64,000 nt of DNA from Mesocentrotus franciscanus (lineage: Eukaryota; Echinodermata; Echinoidea; Camarodonta; Strongylocentrotidae), in the NCBI GenBank assembly GCA_037976565.1, contig CP137674.1, positions 35,119,256-35,183,255 of the forward strand, in the 5' to 3' direction. Shown one piece after another: positions 44,813 to 57,100 of this stretch. The position numbers were made by a program, and so were the translations under genes. Every line of letters begins with the position of its first letter. Positions within the stretch are counted from its first letter, which is position 1. The notes beneath the pieces are model-generated. The model did not search any database and was not told the origin of the DNA. It worked only from the letters and a program-made list of their open reading frames with translations.

Positions 44813-46029
44813 TTTCGTCATGCCCTATGGGATAAGTTTTATATAATATATTTATGTAGTTAGGCGTCATACTTCGCTATCCAAACTAATTGACAATCCA
44901 GGTCAGCCTATTATTAAAGAAGTTTGCATTTGAATGATATAAGCATTGATATGTAATATCAACATTTCTTTATAGGTTCAGGAATTTATACATGAAGGAT
45001 ATAAATAATGGAGCTGAATGAAATATGATGATGGACATTATAACCTGAAAATAATACTTTATTCACAGATAAGATTATGCATAGCATTAAAACACAAATA
45101 AAACCCAAACGAAAAACGAATGAAAATTAAATGTTTATATAAATAAATGAATGTATGACATTGCACCAACAGAATCATGAAATTATAATGAATACATACA
45201 CAACATTAACATACAACGGAGCTGGTAAGGATCGATCTTGCTTTCAGTATTTATGATATCATAAAATATTAAAATTTGCATATAATATGCTTTCCGTAAT
45301 TGTCCAATGTATTATGAATACATCTATAGAATGCAAAGTTAAATCCAATTAGATAACGAGCGTTAATCCTATATACACAGATTCAAGGTTTGTAAATCAG
45401 ACATCGTACTGGTTTTAACCATATAATAACAATAACAGATTTTACACTGTTACACTGTTACTCTCATTTATTCATGGCTATAATCTGTTTTAACCTCCGA
45501 AAGACATATTCGTAATGCCTAATACATTTTTTAATAATCGAATTATTATTGTTATTTTGAAAAACTTCAGTATCATAGTAATGAGAATTGAGTGAAAATG
45601 ATGAGTAAGTAGTTTTGGGAGGTTAAAATACAAAACAAAACAAAAAAAAGAGAAAAAAGTAGCACATCAAATTGTGGACATAATTCAAACGATGAGAATA
45701 AACAATTATGATACGGGCTATTGGATCGAAAAGTCTGCCGAAACTTTCCAAAGAACAGAAAGAGAAAAATTAAGCAAATACATCTCCCGATCGGATTTTT
45801 AATTTGCAGACATCTAAATAGCAACTACTTTTGAAAATCAACCAGATGCAATTTCAATTCCTTGTACGTCACTTTTTGAAATGTGCGAACATTATAATTA
45901 CGTAATCCGAATATGATTTCTAGATCTATGGGGTTATGAAATTGTCCTTATTGAGTTGATTTCTCGAAAGTAGTTGCGATCGTGTTTTACATAGCCTATG
46001 AAATAAATCTGACTATGAAATAGCAGGAG
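44813..46029. other. Intergenic AT-rich sequence, nothing recognised
   Basis: No repeat family, coding exon or RNA gene was identified in this stretch. Confidence 0.5.
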
Positions 46030-46294
46030 CAGGGGCGTAGCGTGAATCCTGCCAATGAGGGACACTGCCATCATGGGGGGAGGGGGGCGGGCACCAAAAA
46101 TATTGGATTGACGAAATGCAAGAGAACAAGTCCAGAAAATGGTGGGATGGTATGGAGGGATTCTTATCACCTTTTCTTCGCTCACGACGCCCTTCCCATC
46201 TCCTATCTTGCTCTATTTTCGCTATTTGATAGGCGGGCGGAGGGGTGCCTCCCTTGCAGCCGTGGCCCTCATGCCCCATGTAGCTATGCTACTG
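46030..46294. mobile_element. Possible hAT-like element, CAGGGGCGTAGC end
   Basis: CAGGGGCGTAGC at the left and TAGCTATGCTACTG at the right (reverse complement CAGTAGCATAGCTA) resemble diverged inverted ends of a second CAG-ended family. G-rich and C-rich blocks flank the interior. No target duplication is evident. Confidence 0.45.
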
Positions 46295-46344
46295 TCAAGG
46301 ATAATGAATACGGCTTATAAGATACATAATTACCCACAACACTG

Positions 46345-46820
46345 GACCTCCACTCTTATGCATAGGAAAATTGGTTTTAACTTATAAATGCATTCATGAA
46401 TTGGCACCAATTTATCTGCAAGAACTAATCCATGAATATAAACCCTCACGTAATCTTCGGTCATCTTCTCAATTAAACCTAATGTCTACTTCTGTATCAA
46501 CTCTTTCTTATGGCCATCGCTCTTTTTCCAAAGCTTCTGCTGAACTTTGGAACAAACTACCTTTAAATGTAAAAAACTGTCAACTGTTAACCAATTCAAA
46601 ACTTCTCTTAAGACACATTTATTCAAAATTGCTTTTAATGATTAACTTACTCTGTTCACATTGATGTGTATTTCATATGTATTGTAATTTGTAGGTTTAT
46701 TTGCACTTTTTGTATTGTTTAATATGTAATTGTTTATCAGCCTATTCTGTTTGTTATAGCGCTTAGAGACTTCGGTGGTAAGCGCTTTATAAGAAACGTT
46801 GTTATTATTAATTATTATTT
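46345..46820 (+). pseudogene. LINE 3' fragment (CR1/L2-type), C-terminal RT domain and tail
   Basis: The frame reads LTYKCIHELAPIYLQELI then LSYGHRSFSKASAELWNKLP, the block found at the C terminus of CR1/L2 reverse transcriptases and parallel to 20,700-20,960 in this window. It ends TAGCGCTTAGAGACTTCGG..AAGCGCTTTATAAGAA and an ATT-rich tail. Severely 5' truncated. Confidence 0.8.
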
Positions 46821-47255
46821 ATTAAATTGATTGAGATATTCAAACGTCCACTTTTCTTTAACGTATACGCTCATCCATTCATTTGGGATATAATATGTGT
46901 CCAGACTTTACACTACTGTCTGTCACATATTCCTTTATCCCATGTTCTCACACGTATATTTGTTTGTCTATTGCATCATTATTCATAGTTGAAGAAAACA
47001 AAACCTTACTGCTTTAAAAATATTAGGCGATACGATTGAAGGTTTTGTTAGGTGCAGTCAGTTTGCTGAACTTTTCAAAGTGGATAGTAGATTTCAAGAA
47101 GTATACTATCTCAAAACAAACGTCGATTATCGCAGATGATTTTCGTGAGATCATACTTGGCACAGTTGATGCGTAATCAATGGAGGCTCAGGGTCGAATA
47201 CGTCCCTTAGGCCTTAGCTGCTAATCATGATCAACCGAAGAGTTTGGTCCAAGGA
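46821..47255 (-). other. Presumed 3' UTR of the NOX5-type gene
   Basis: Sequence immediately after the stop codon of the minus-strand oxidase. TTTATT motifs on the plus strand (AATAAA on the transcript) near 46,815-46,835 could be polyadenylation signals but coincide with the LINE tail. Confidence 0.35.
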
Positions 47256-47387
47256 TTAGAAGTTCTCCTTCCTGAAGTCCATCTGATACTTCAAACATTT
47301 AGTTCGGATAATTTTCCCAAGAGCAGGAGAGCCACAGAAGAACACGGTGATTCTGCCTTTCTGTTGCCGTTTTAGATTCTGGAAAAC
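47256..47387 (-). CDS. NOX5: NOX5 last exon and stop codon
   Basis: A 44-codon exon after AAATACAG|. It encodes VFQNLKRQQKGRITVFFCGS, then PALGKIIRTKC and the terminal RKENF before TAA at 47256. The CGSP motif contacts NADPH and the terminal ENF aromatic stacks near FAD in this family. Confidence 0.95.
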   Translation of the reverse strand, partial: VFQNLKRQQKGRITVFFCGSPALGKIIRTKCLKYQMDFRKENF

Positions 47388-50300
47388 CTGTATTTGGGAT
47401 CAAGTACAGATACAAACGTTGATCATTGATTACGTTCATGTATTTTTTTTTTTTTAAACGCCAGGTCTTTGCAAGTCATCACTGGTGAAAGATATGGCAT
47501 ATCATTTGTTTTGCTTCTTGCCCTGTACTATAGAAATCATTATTATATTGGGTCAATTTTCTGCTAAAATTTTGGTATTTATTATCTCCTACTTCAAAAT
47601 AGTTGTGCGTAATAATGAAATGAAAATGCAAAGCGGAGCAAGGAATAAAAAGACAGGGTAAGGGCGGGGTGGAGAGAGAGAGAGGGAGAAAGAGAGGGAG
47701 AGAGAGAGAGATAAAGAGGGAGGGAGAGAGAGAGAGAGATAAAGAGGGAGAGAGAGAGAGAGAGAGAGAGATTGTATACGAGAGGGAGGAGTTTGTACGA
47801 TCGTGAATTTTGTACCCAAGTATTTATGGCAAGAGTAATTATTGAAAAGATTATAACGTACTTCTTCCCAATCCGGCCTTCCCGGCTGGGTCCTCGTCAT
47901 CAAGCCCGTGATTGTATCTCGCTTATTCTTCTTGTGAATGAGATCGAGAGCGACGTGGAGTCCGATGGCCTTCATGTCACTGGGTGAGAGAGCAGATGTC
48001 ATGTAGAGATGGATGTCGAGAAAACGACCTGCTACAGGTATCTCAGCCTGTTCCATCTCTATGGCGTTCAGAAGGCTGATAAACCACTCGAAGGACAGCT
48101 GCTGACGATTGATCCAGAAAAAGTCCACCTTGAAATAAGAGTTATGACGAAAGAATGTAATTAGAAGTATCATCATCATCATCATCATCATCATCATCGT
48201 CGCCGTCGTCATCATAACATCATCATCATCATCATCGTCGCCGTCGTCATAACATCATCATCATCATCGTCATCGTCGTCATCATAACATCATCATCATC
48301 GTCGCCGTCGTCATCATCAGCTCTATCATCATTATCATCATCGTCGTCGTCGTCATCATAACATCATCATCATCATCGTCGTCGTCATCATCATCACCTC
48401 CATCATCATTATCACCACCCAAACCACGATCAGTATTAATGCTATCATTGTCTCCGTCCTCCTCCTCCTTCCACTCAATAGGCCTTATTAAAATATATCT
48501 TGTTAGTGAAATGCTCGTCAATCATTATGTAAAAAAATCGTTCTATGCCCCGTATTTGGTAGTGTGGAGAAAATGAAACATCATTCGTTGGCTGAAGGAC
48601 AGAAGATGGTAATCTACTAATGGTATCAAACCTTATAAGTGTAATCATTTCTGTTCATGGAAGTTATGGTAAAAGGAAAAAAGAAGAGTTTCATTATGTT
48701 CCTTATTGTTTGATGGTAAACTGAGAGGAAATCTTGTACAAAAACTGCAATTGAAATGGTGGCATAGAATAATTCTTGGAAATTGACAATATTATGATTC
48801 CTGCTCTAAACATGGATATCGTTGATTGACAATCATAATCGTACTATTAGGTGGAGCAATGTGTGATGGCAAATATTATATTATTATATTTTATAACATA
48901 GTGAAATAATGATATCGGCATAGGAAGAGTTAAGCATAAGTATGAACATTACCTTCTTGGTTTTAAGAATAGTTGCCGCATCAGCCACCCAGGCATGATG
49001 ACAGTTTGGACAGTGCTTCTTGGCTGCCTTGTATCTCTCGTGTATGCTCTGCAGGATAGAGGCAAACGGTGTGATGCCTATTCCTGCCCCTATGAGTACG
49101 GCATGTTCAGCCTCCATGATATGCTGCGCAGGTGCTCCATACGGACCATCTAATATAACCTGGAAGATATATAATTTATTATTAAAATACTGATCAGAAG
49201 AGAAATACACGTTCAGCTATGGTTCCTATTCATATTGATTTGAGGCCTTACATTTTCTAATAATATTTTACCAAATAAGAATGCATCATCTAAACGGTGC
49301 TGCATTAAAATCATAATAATCAAGTTGGGGATGCAATACATATAATAAGAAAATAATATTTGGAACATCATTCATCCAATCTATTCTGGTTAACTCCATT
49401 TCGGAAGACGAACAAAACGTGAAGTTGTCACGTATATACTCAGCATCTATGTTTTGCTGAAGAATATTGGTTGTATCATCTGCTCGTGTAAACATACTCT
49501 TTTTCAAAAGAGTTCAAGGGACCATCTTGGTACTTTACCTCCATTCCTGTATGCGGAGCACCACCTAGACTCCTAGCAACATCCAATGAATGTAAGGTGT
49601 GATTCCTCCTCAGCTTCTTACGACTGTTCCTCTTGCTCAACGGTGGACCTGTCTTCCTACTCGCATTGTCATTCAGTTTCTTAGTAAATAGCCTCCTACT
49701 CAGACTAGAGTCTGTCCTTTTAACCATCACCGGTGGTACTTCAGTGCTGTCTCCTTGCGGTGGGTTTGATGCAGTCGTGTCTAACACTGTTCCATGGCCG
49801 TTTGATGCCGGTATTGAAGGCATAGCATTCATGGCATCCTGGATGTCTATGCTCTCGAGTGAGTTCAGGTGCTTCAGTTGGAAGCATTTGCCTTTGACGA
49901 ATCTTGACTCGGTCGTTCTTTCATCCACCGCGGTGACGTGAAACGGTGACCCTCCATCTCTGACTGGTTCGTCAGTCTTAGATGTAAAATCACTAGTATT
50001 CACAATACCTGGTAGCTTCCCTCCAATTGAGTTCGCTCTCTGAAGAGACTCACTCATTTTTCCCGATAAAACATCATCATTCCTATGGCTATTACATGGA
50101 ATCCCATCCACAAGGGCCATCTTCTTAGCTTCGGCATCGATCGGCGATTCGGGTTCAAATCCCGAGTTCATTTCACCGCTGATGTTCCGCTTTCTACCAC
50201 TCGTTTTCTGAGGAGAGCCTTGACCAGTCTTACGTAATGGAGAATCTAAGGGGGTATCCCGCTGGCGGGATGGTGACCCTGAGGGTGTGGTCTTGGTAGA

Positions 50301-53300
50301 ACATACTTCAGCTACAACATCTAATGGTTTGTCCATGTTCCTGTGGTTTAGACATGTAGTGATGTCATCATTCTCGATGTCACAGAGGTCAGGCGATTCT
50401 CTCAGCTGAGCCAGCTCACGTTCTTTAAACACATCGTAGAGTCTCTTTGTCCAGTGCCCCAGACATCGTATGTGCAGGGATAAGAACTCTGGGAGATTCA
50501 CACAAAAATATATAAAAGAGATAAGAATCAACATCATATTTATCATGATAACTACAAGCTCAAAGAAATTGCATACTTGCTTTACGTAATCTTTCAGACT
50601 TATTTAATTTCAGCACACAGTTTCAAAAGTTAATTCATATACCTTGAAATAACTAGCAGTTTAAGCAAGACCCTATACCGTCCTTTGCACATTATGCGTC
50701 AATTCGATTGCGCCATTATCTACACTAATCATACCCGTCTAGGCAAATTGGTTCCTACTCCAGGAGCCCGTTTCACAAAGCCTTTTTTCAATGACAAATG
50801 ACAAAAATCAGTGACAAATCTGCTGATAACCAATCAGTAGCAAGGATTTCACTAGCTTATAACAGAAACTGTCACTTGTCACTGATGACAAGTTTTGTGA
50901 AATGGGGCCCAGTAAAACAAAACAATTTCACACTGTTAGTTTTGTATTTACTCACATGGCGCAACAAAAGCCGCGCCACTCGCTGACGAAGCCCAAATAC
51001 GTCAGACTTAAAACGCCTCGTGTTCAACGGACAAAAGTTTGAATAAAATGAAAGAGAAATGTTTTCTTACCTTGTTGTTCTGGCGCACTGCTGATAGTGA
51101 ATGGATGCCACTCATGAGATGCAATGGAAGGAATATTAACATAGATGTACTCTCCAGCGTGAAACTTGAAATTCGCAGGACGCTGGATGACAAGATGAAC
51201 AACCTGTGAAGGATTTATCCATTTTTTTCTTTGAATTTACAATAATCAAAATACTCAAGCATTTCAATCTACTTATGTTAGCAAAGGACACCAATAATCT
51301 ATCAATTCTGATGTCGCTGATGTATGTTTATCATTCAAAACCAATGCGTAGAATATACTCTGGCATTAATTGTCGCGGCTTAATTTCTAGTTTTAATGAT
51401 ATTTATATAAAATAAAAACCTATTGCGGGTAGGTACAAACTTAGCTTCTAGGACTGTGTGATGACCTAGAGCTGCTGATAGAATGTTATTCACGGTATTC
51501 TCTTTCAACCCGGATGTAGTATACCGGGTATGACTTATTTGCTAGCGTCCTTAAAGACAAGGCATTTTATCCCAGGCTATTTTATACCCGGGTGTAGTAG
51601 ATGTATAGCGGGTAATGATTTCTTGTTCACAAAGACTAAGATCGACTTTAAGTTGGACTTAACTATGGCAGGCCATTCATGCCACTGTTTGCTCTCACCA
51701 ATGATCTTTAGACAATATTTTTTACTTCAATAATGAATTATCAAAAAATGTAAATTCTGTAGATTTGTGACCAGGATTTGAGAGACCAATGCCAGTGAAT
51801 GGTGAGAGCAAATTAGTGGCAACAACGGCCTGCCATATTTAAGTCCAACTTAAAGTCGATCTTAGTCTTTGTGAAACACTCCCCTGGACGTTCAATTCCT
51901 ATACCCGGTACCCATTTGACACCTGTGCGGAGAGGAGCAAAGTAGATAAAATGCCTTGCACAAGTGCCGTGCCGGCGATCGAACCAACGACCTTTGCATT
52001 CCCAGTCGAGTGATTAGACCACTCGACTACGACACCTCTATTTATTTTCTAGATATTTTACAAAGCCCTGGGCAACGTCGATGTTTGATACTATTACTTA
52101 CATTAGCTGGTAGCACGTATCCCTCTTGAATATGGATGATTCCAAACCTAGCTCTTCTATACATCCGAAGACGTAAGAAACGTTCTGCTATGTAGATCAT
52201 ACCTGGGACAGTGAACCACATCCAAAAGTACTTGGAATGCATGACGAGCAAACACCAGAAGATAATACACAGCTGATGGGTCCAATAAAATACCTGAGAG
52301 AAAGGGAACAACACCAGTCAATCAGGTAAAAGATATTTACACGATGCACTATGTAGTCTTTTCATACAAGGGAAATAAAACGAAATTTCTATTAAGAAAA
52401 AAAAATTGTCTGTATGCGAACTCTGCTTCATGTAAGAGGTATAACGGGGCTTTTAATTCATTTTTAAAATATGAAATCATGGATCGATAAATATAACGCC
52501 AGTGTACCTAAAATAATATAATCGGAAATAGCCCGATTTCATAGAAACCAAATACCACATTATCATTTTCATGGAGAGGGCATATTTATGAACCAAAGTT
52601 CCAAATCAATATTATATGCATCCCAAGAACTGTCTAGACCTAGAATTAAGACCAATAAAAATTAAACAAAAGAAAGAATCAGTTATCAGACCAATACTGA
52701 TCAGGAGCTATAAATAAAAGCAATTATAAAGAAGTAAGAGCACATTTGCCTTTAGATATTTAATACATGTAATATTGATGATCAAACATCAAACTAATTA
52801 TCAGGGGCCAAAATCACAATTTTAAGGTATGAATATAATTCATCATCTATGATTGTATTCTCTAGTATTCACTGCATGGAGCTCAACTAATCGGTGGATG
52901 AATATGGATAACAGTCATATTTATAAATTGCTTAATACTATGTTTCTACGCACTCTATATCGTAATCATTATTACCCGGGTCATTGGATTTCATTGCTAA
53001 TCCGCTAGGCAAGGCGCCATTTTACAAGCGCACACATGCCAATCCAACCACATTAAAATTCGCATCCTACCGGGTACCCATGATCTTACTTTGAAATATC
53101 CGTTTCTCCTGATGAAAGGTAAGGAGCATAGTGTCATGACGACAAGTACAACAACCAGCACCAAACCAGTGATGTTACAAGCGCTCTCTACCAGACCCAC
53201 ACCAGTTACAGGTCGGGTTAAGATCTCCGTCAACGTCGTATCATTCATCATCTCTGCCTGGTAGGTCAGTCCTGCCAATGAAAAAAAAATACAACCTGGA

Positions 53301-54135
53301 CCATGTAATATTAAAAACAACTTACAATCAACTACAACAATATACTATATATTCATTCTTGCCATATTTGCTTGTATCTTACAATGATTTCTTTCTTTTA
53401 CCATGGTAACATGACTGTAAGTGACTACTGCAGTACTGATTGTAAAGATACAAACTGGAAATTGCTAGCAATTACAACCCGAGATTGGAATACTTTTGGT
53501 GTTTTAAAAACTTAAACCCGTGGCGGTGCCTCCCTCCTGACACTATCAGAGCTATCTTTAAACAGAGTTTGGACAACTTGGTTTCAGTTGGTCACTACAT
53601 GGCGTACATCCTTTTGTTTTGTACTTGCCCAGCAAAGCAGTGTTCGCCATATTGTGCCCAACTCGAACCGTTATGGGCATACTCTCCTGATCAATGGGTC
53701 TGGACAATTATTGATTCGCCTAGCCCCGTGGAATAGGTCAAGGGGGGACTGGGATTAGAGCAGGTTAAGGATCAACTCATCTTTATTGTTTACAAGAATC
53801 GTTTTGAGTTTCTTACCGATGTTGGTAAGATGACCGGCGACGTGAATAATTGTCAATATGAGGATGAGAACACCGACAACCTTGTGGATGGTGACATGCT
53901 GATCGAGAGGAAGCACTGACATCAGGAATGTATTACGTAATCTCGTCAGCAGCTTTCGAAGCATCAGAACCAGCACAAAACAACAATTGAAACTAAGACA
54001 GCGACCTGTGAAATGATTGATACAACATATAGACATTTATAAGCTTTGACTGTCTCTTCTTATCTTTTCGTGAATCCAATCATGGACCTACTAGGTCCAT
54101 GGATAGACAAGGGGATGAAGAATCTGGGTAGTGTG

Positions 54136-54174
<39 letters not shown>

Positions 54175-57100
54175 GGGCGAGTGGGAGAAAGCGTTTGAAG
54201 AGAGAAAAGGAGAGAATGATTAGGATAAGAAGAGGAGCAGTGGGGTGAGGATCGAGGAGGAGGAAGAAGAAGTAGAAGAAGAAGAAGAAGAAGGGGACGA
54301 GGAGGAAGAAGAACAAAAAGGAAGAAAAGGAAGGAGGAGGAGGAGGAGAAGATGAAGAAGGAGTAGGGGAAGGAGTAGAAGAATAATAAGAAGAAGGAGT
54401 AGGAGAAGGATAAGTAGAAGAAGAAGAAGAAGAAGACAAAGCTCTTGACAGAGAACCAACCCACCTGTACTTCTCGCGATACAGATTGCAGCTGGATGCC
54501 TTTCATCATCAATGCTTTGATAGCCTTCATACGCACCCCATGCTGCCAGCCCAGCGTTGATCATCACGAAGACGGCTGCGAAGATAATGACTGAGAAGTG
54601 ATTACGGACTGTGTGATAGCTGCAACAGGTCGAGCTCGCTTGTTCTGGTTGCTGTTTCTTCGTCGGGTCAGCATCGCTGGTTTGAGGGTTTAGCCACTCA
54701 GCAGCACTTATGAAGAAGAAAAAAAGATGAACAAATCCTACGTTAGTCGACTTAGAATGGAGATAATACGGAATAGAACAGAATAACCGAAAGTTCAATT
54801 GATGTAAAGCTAGCTATATGATCATTGCATAAGATTTAGTTCCTGGTGATGATCGTAAATTCAGGGTCATAAACCCGAAAATGATTCTTATCGTACTTTT
54901 ATTTTAGAGGTGATATTCATAAGATGAATCTTTGGAAACATTAACAGCAAAAATCGTAGGCATATAAGAATTGTTTCTTCAATATGTATGACTTTATTAG
55001 CCTCGTCCAGACTCTGACAGATTTCCAATCAGTCTCTAGATGACGTGGTTGTTTATTTCACATGGGGCTGACGGGGTATATGACTTATATGTGAGCAGTA
55101 ATGAGAATCATTCGAAGTTTTCAAACTAGAGTCTTACGTCGACAAATGATATTGTAATAAGTGTTATTGTCCTCATAGACGATTTGGAAAGTACATTATT
55201 CTTTATTTGCTTGGGATGGCAATTTGTAAAGGAAAACGATCCAATTATGTTAACAAATTTAAGAACATCCCCTCCTCGCCCAAAAGTTTTCATATTTTCT
55301 ATTTGATTTGCTTGTGATGGCAATATGTAAAGGAAAAATGATCAAATTATGTTAACAAATTAATTGAAGAACATCCCCTCCCCGCCCAAAAGGTTTTTTT
55401 ATTTTCTATTTGAAGCTTAGTTGTTATGTAGGACACACAAGATGAAGCGAGAGTGATTGATTCAGGTTTTTAAAAAACTATGGAATTAATACTCAGTGGA
55501 AATGATGACCTTGTTTCAGAGCCCTGTGGAAATGAAAAACGGATTATCCTCATTTCTTTTGAAAAAAAAAAAGACAATCCGAGGGAATTATTTTGGGAAT
55601 AAAAACCGAATTGAATCTGGTTTGATCGATGATCAGATCACTACATGACGTCTTCATCATAACATACAAAAGTTCAAAGGGCATGATTATTTTGAGAAGA
55701 TGTCATGACGAAAATACTTTACGGGTCTATTACCATTGCTATGAACTACCTGTAAGATCAGTGAGTTATGGTTATATTAATGTATATCCATAATATATCA
55801 ACAAGATGGCAATAGGAAGATGCTCTGTATGATTTCCAAACCAGCTCAGTTGGAACCGAAGACCAATGCAAAGGCTTTTCTTTCAAACCGTACGAGCAAA
55901 CTTTCGACACTCGGTATAATATTCCAGGCATATGAATATCATACCATTATATACTGTCAAACTTCCTTTAGGATAGGAAGTTGTTTTCTCACTAGAGTTA
56001 CGTATACATTACTATGTAGAAAGTTGCATTATGGGTTTTAAAAGAATGTTAAATTTTCAAATATAAAAAGTACTTTCGTGACTTTGTCAATGCATTATTT
56101 TATCCCGGACACTTTTGGGCCGTCAAATTCAAGTACTACGTATAGAATGATATCTGTGCTCATTTTAACATCATCCTTACACCCTATGTAGGACACCCTT
56201 AAACGTCACTTCATCATGAGAACCAGTAACATCATCACCATCATAATCATCATCATCATCACAGTCACTGGCATCGTCCTCTACATCATTTCATATAGCA
56301 TCATCCATATCACAAAAGACAATACTTCCATACCACCACCACCAAACTCCCAACACCGCCACGTACCACCACCACACCCACCACCATCATCACATTCACC
56401 ACTATCACCGCACCAATCACCATCTCAATCATGACTCCCAGCCAGCCATCATAGTGACTCCCATCACCCCCTCCATCATTTCACACCCCTATACCATCAT
56501 CACCATCACCACACCCACCTCCATTTCAATCATGACTCCAAGCCAGCCGACCACCTAGATCAAAGTCGCGCTTTTCCACCTGTTACTATCCTGAAGATTA
56601 AATCAACATCATTGCAACCTACCTGTACATTGATTTACGTATCCTAGGGAGTCTTAGGGTCCATGGTGCCTCCCACATAGCATCATCGTCAGTCGCGTTA
56701 TCTAAAGATCTAATAAATAGGTCACGATGACGATAGGTAACCTCCATTCTAATAATGGTATGGTAATTAGAGGTGATTTGGAGTTGGGGTAACTCCTTTG
56801 GTATAGTAGGTAGAAGAGTTAAGGGAAACCGCCACCAGCATGCAAGCGCTATGTATTCCGCCTCTGTTTTTTTTAATGATAATATGTTTATGTAACACAT
56901 AACCTCGATTTTTGTTTGTTTGGCTGTTTGAATTAATTTTCCATAACCAAGATTGTATTACAAGGAACCGTTTTATGTCAACATACCTTACAGTTGTCAG
57001 TGAATGAAACAGGACAATCAAACGACTTTAAAAAACAGCAACTTACGAAACTGTTTAGGTGTGGGCATATGTTTTTCTTAAAGCATTCAATGTTAAATTT

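Noticed and set aside
47589..47861. C-terminal extension of the NOX5 frame rich in Ser and Leu
   Set aside because: Beyond the GAA|GTACGT donor and into a (GA)n repeat; the true last exon is at 47,256-47,387.
54060..54439. Leu-, Phe- or Ser/Pro-rich minus-strand frames
   Set aside because: They read through the splice donor of a NOX5 exon into a polypurine repeat.
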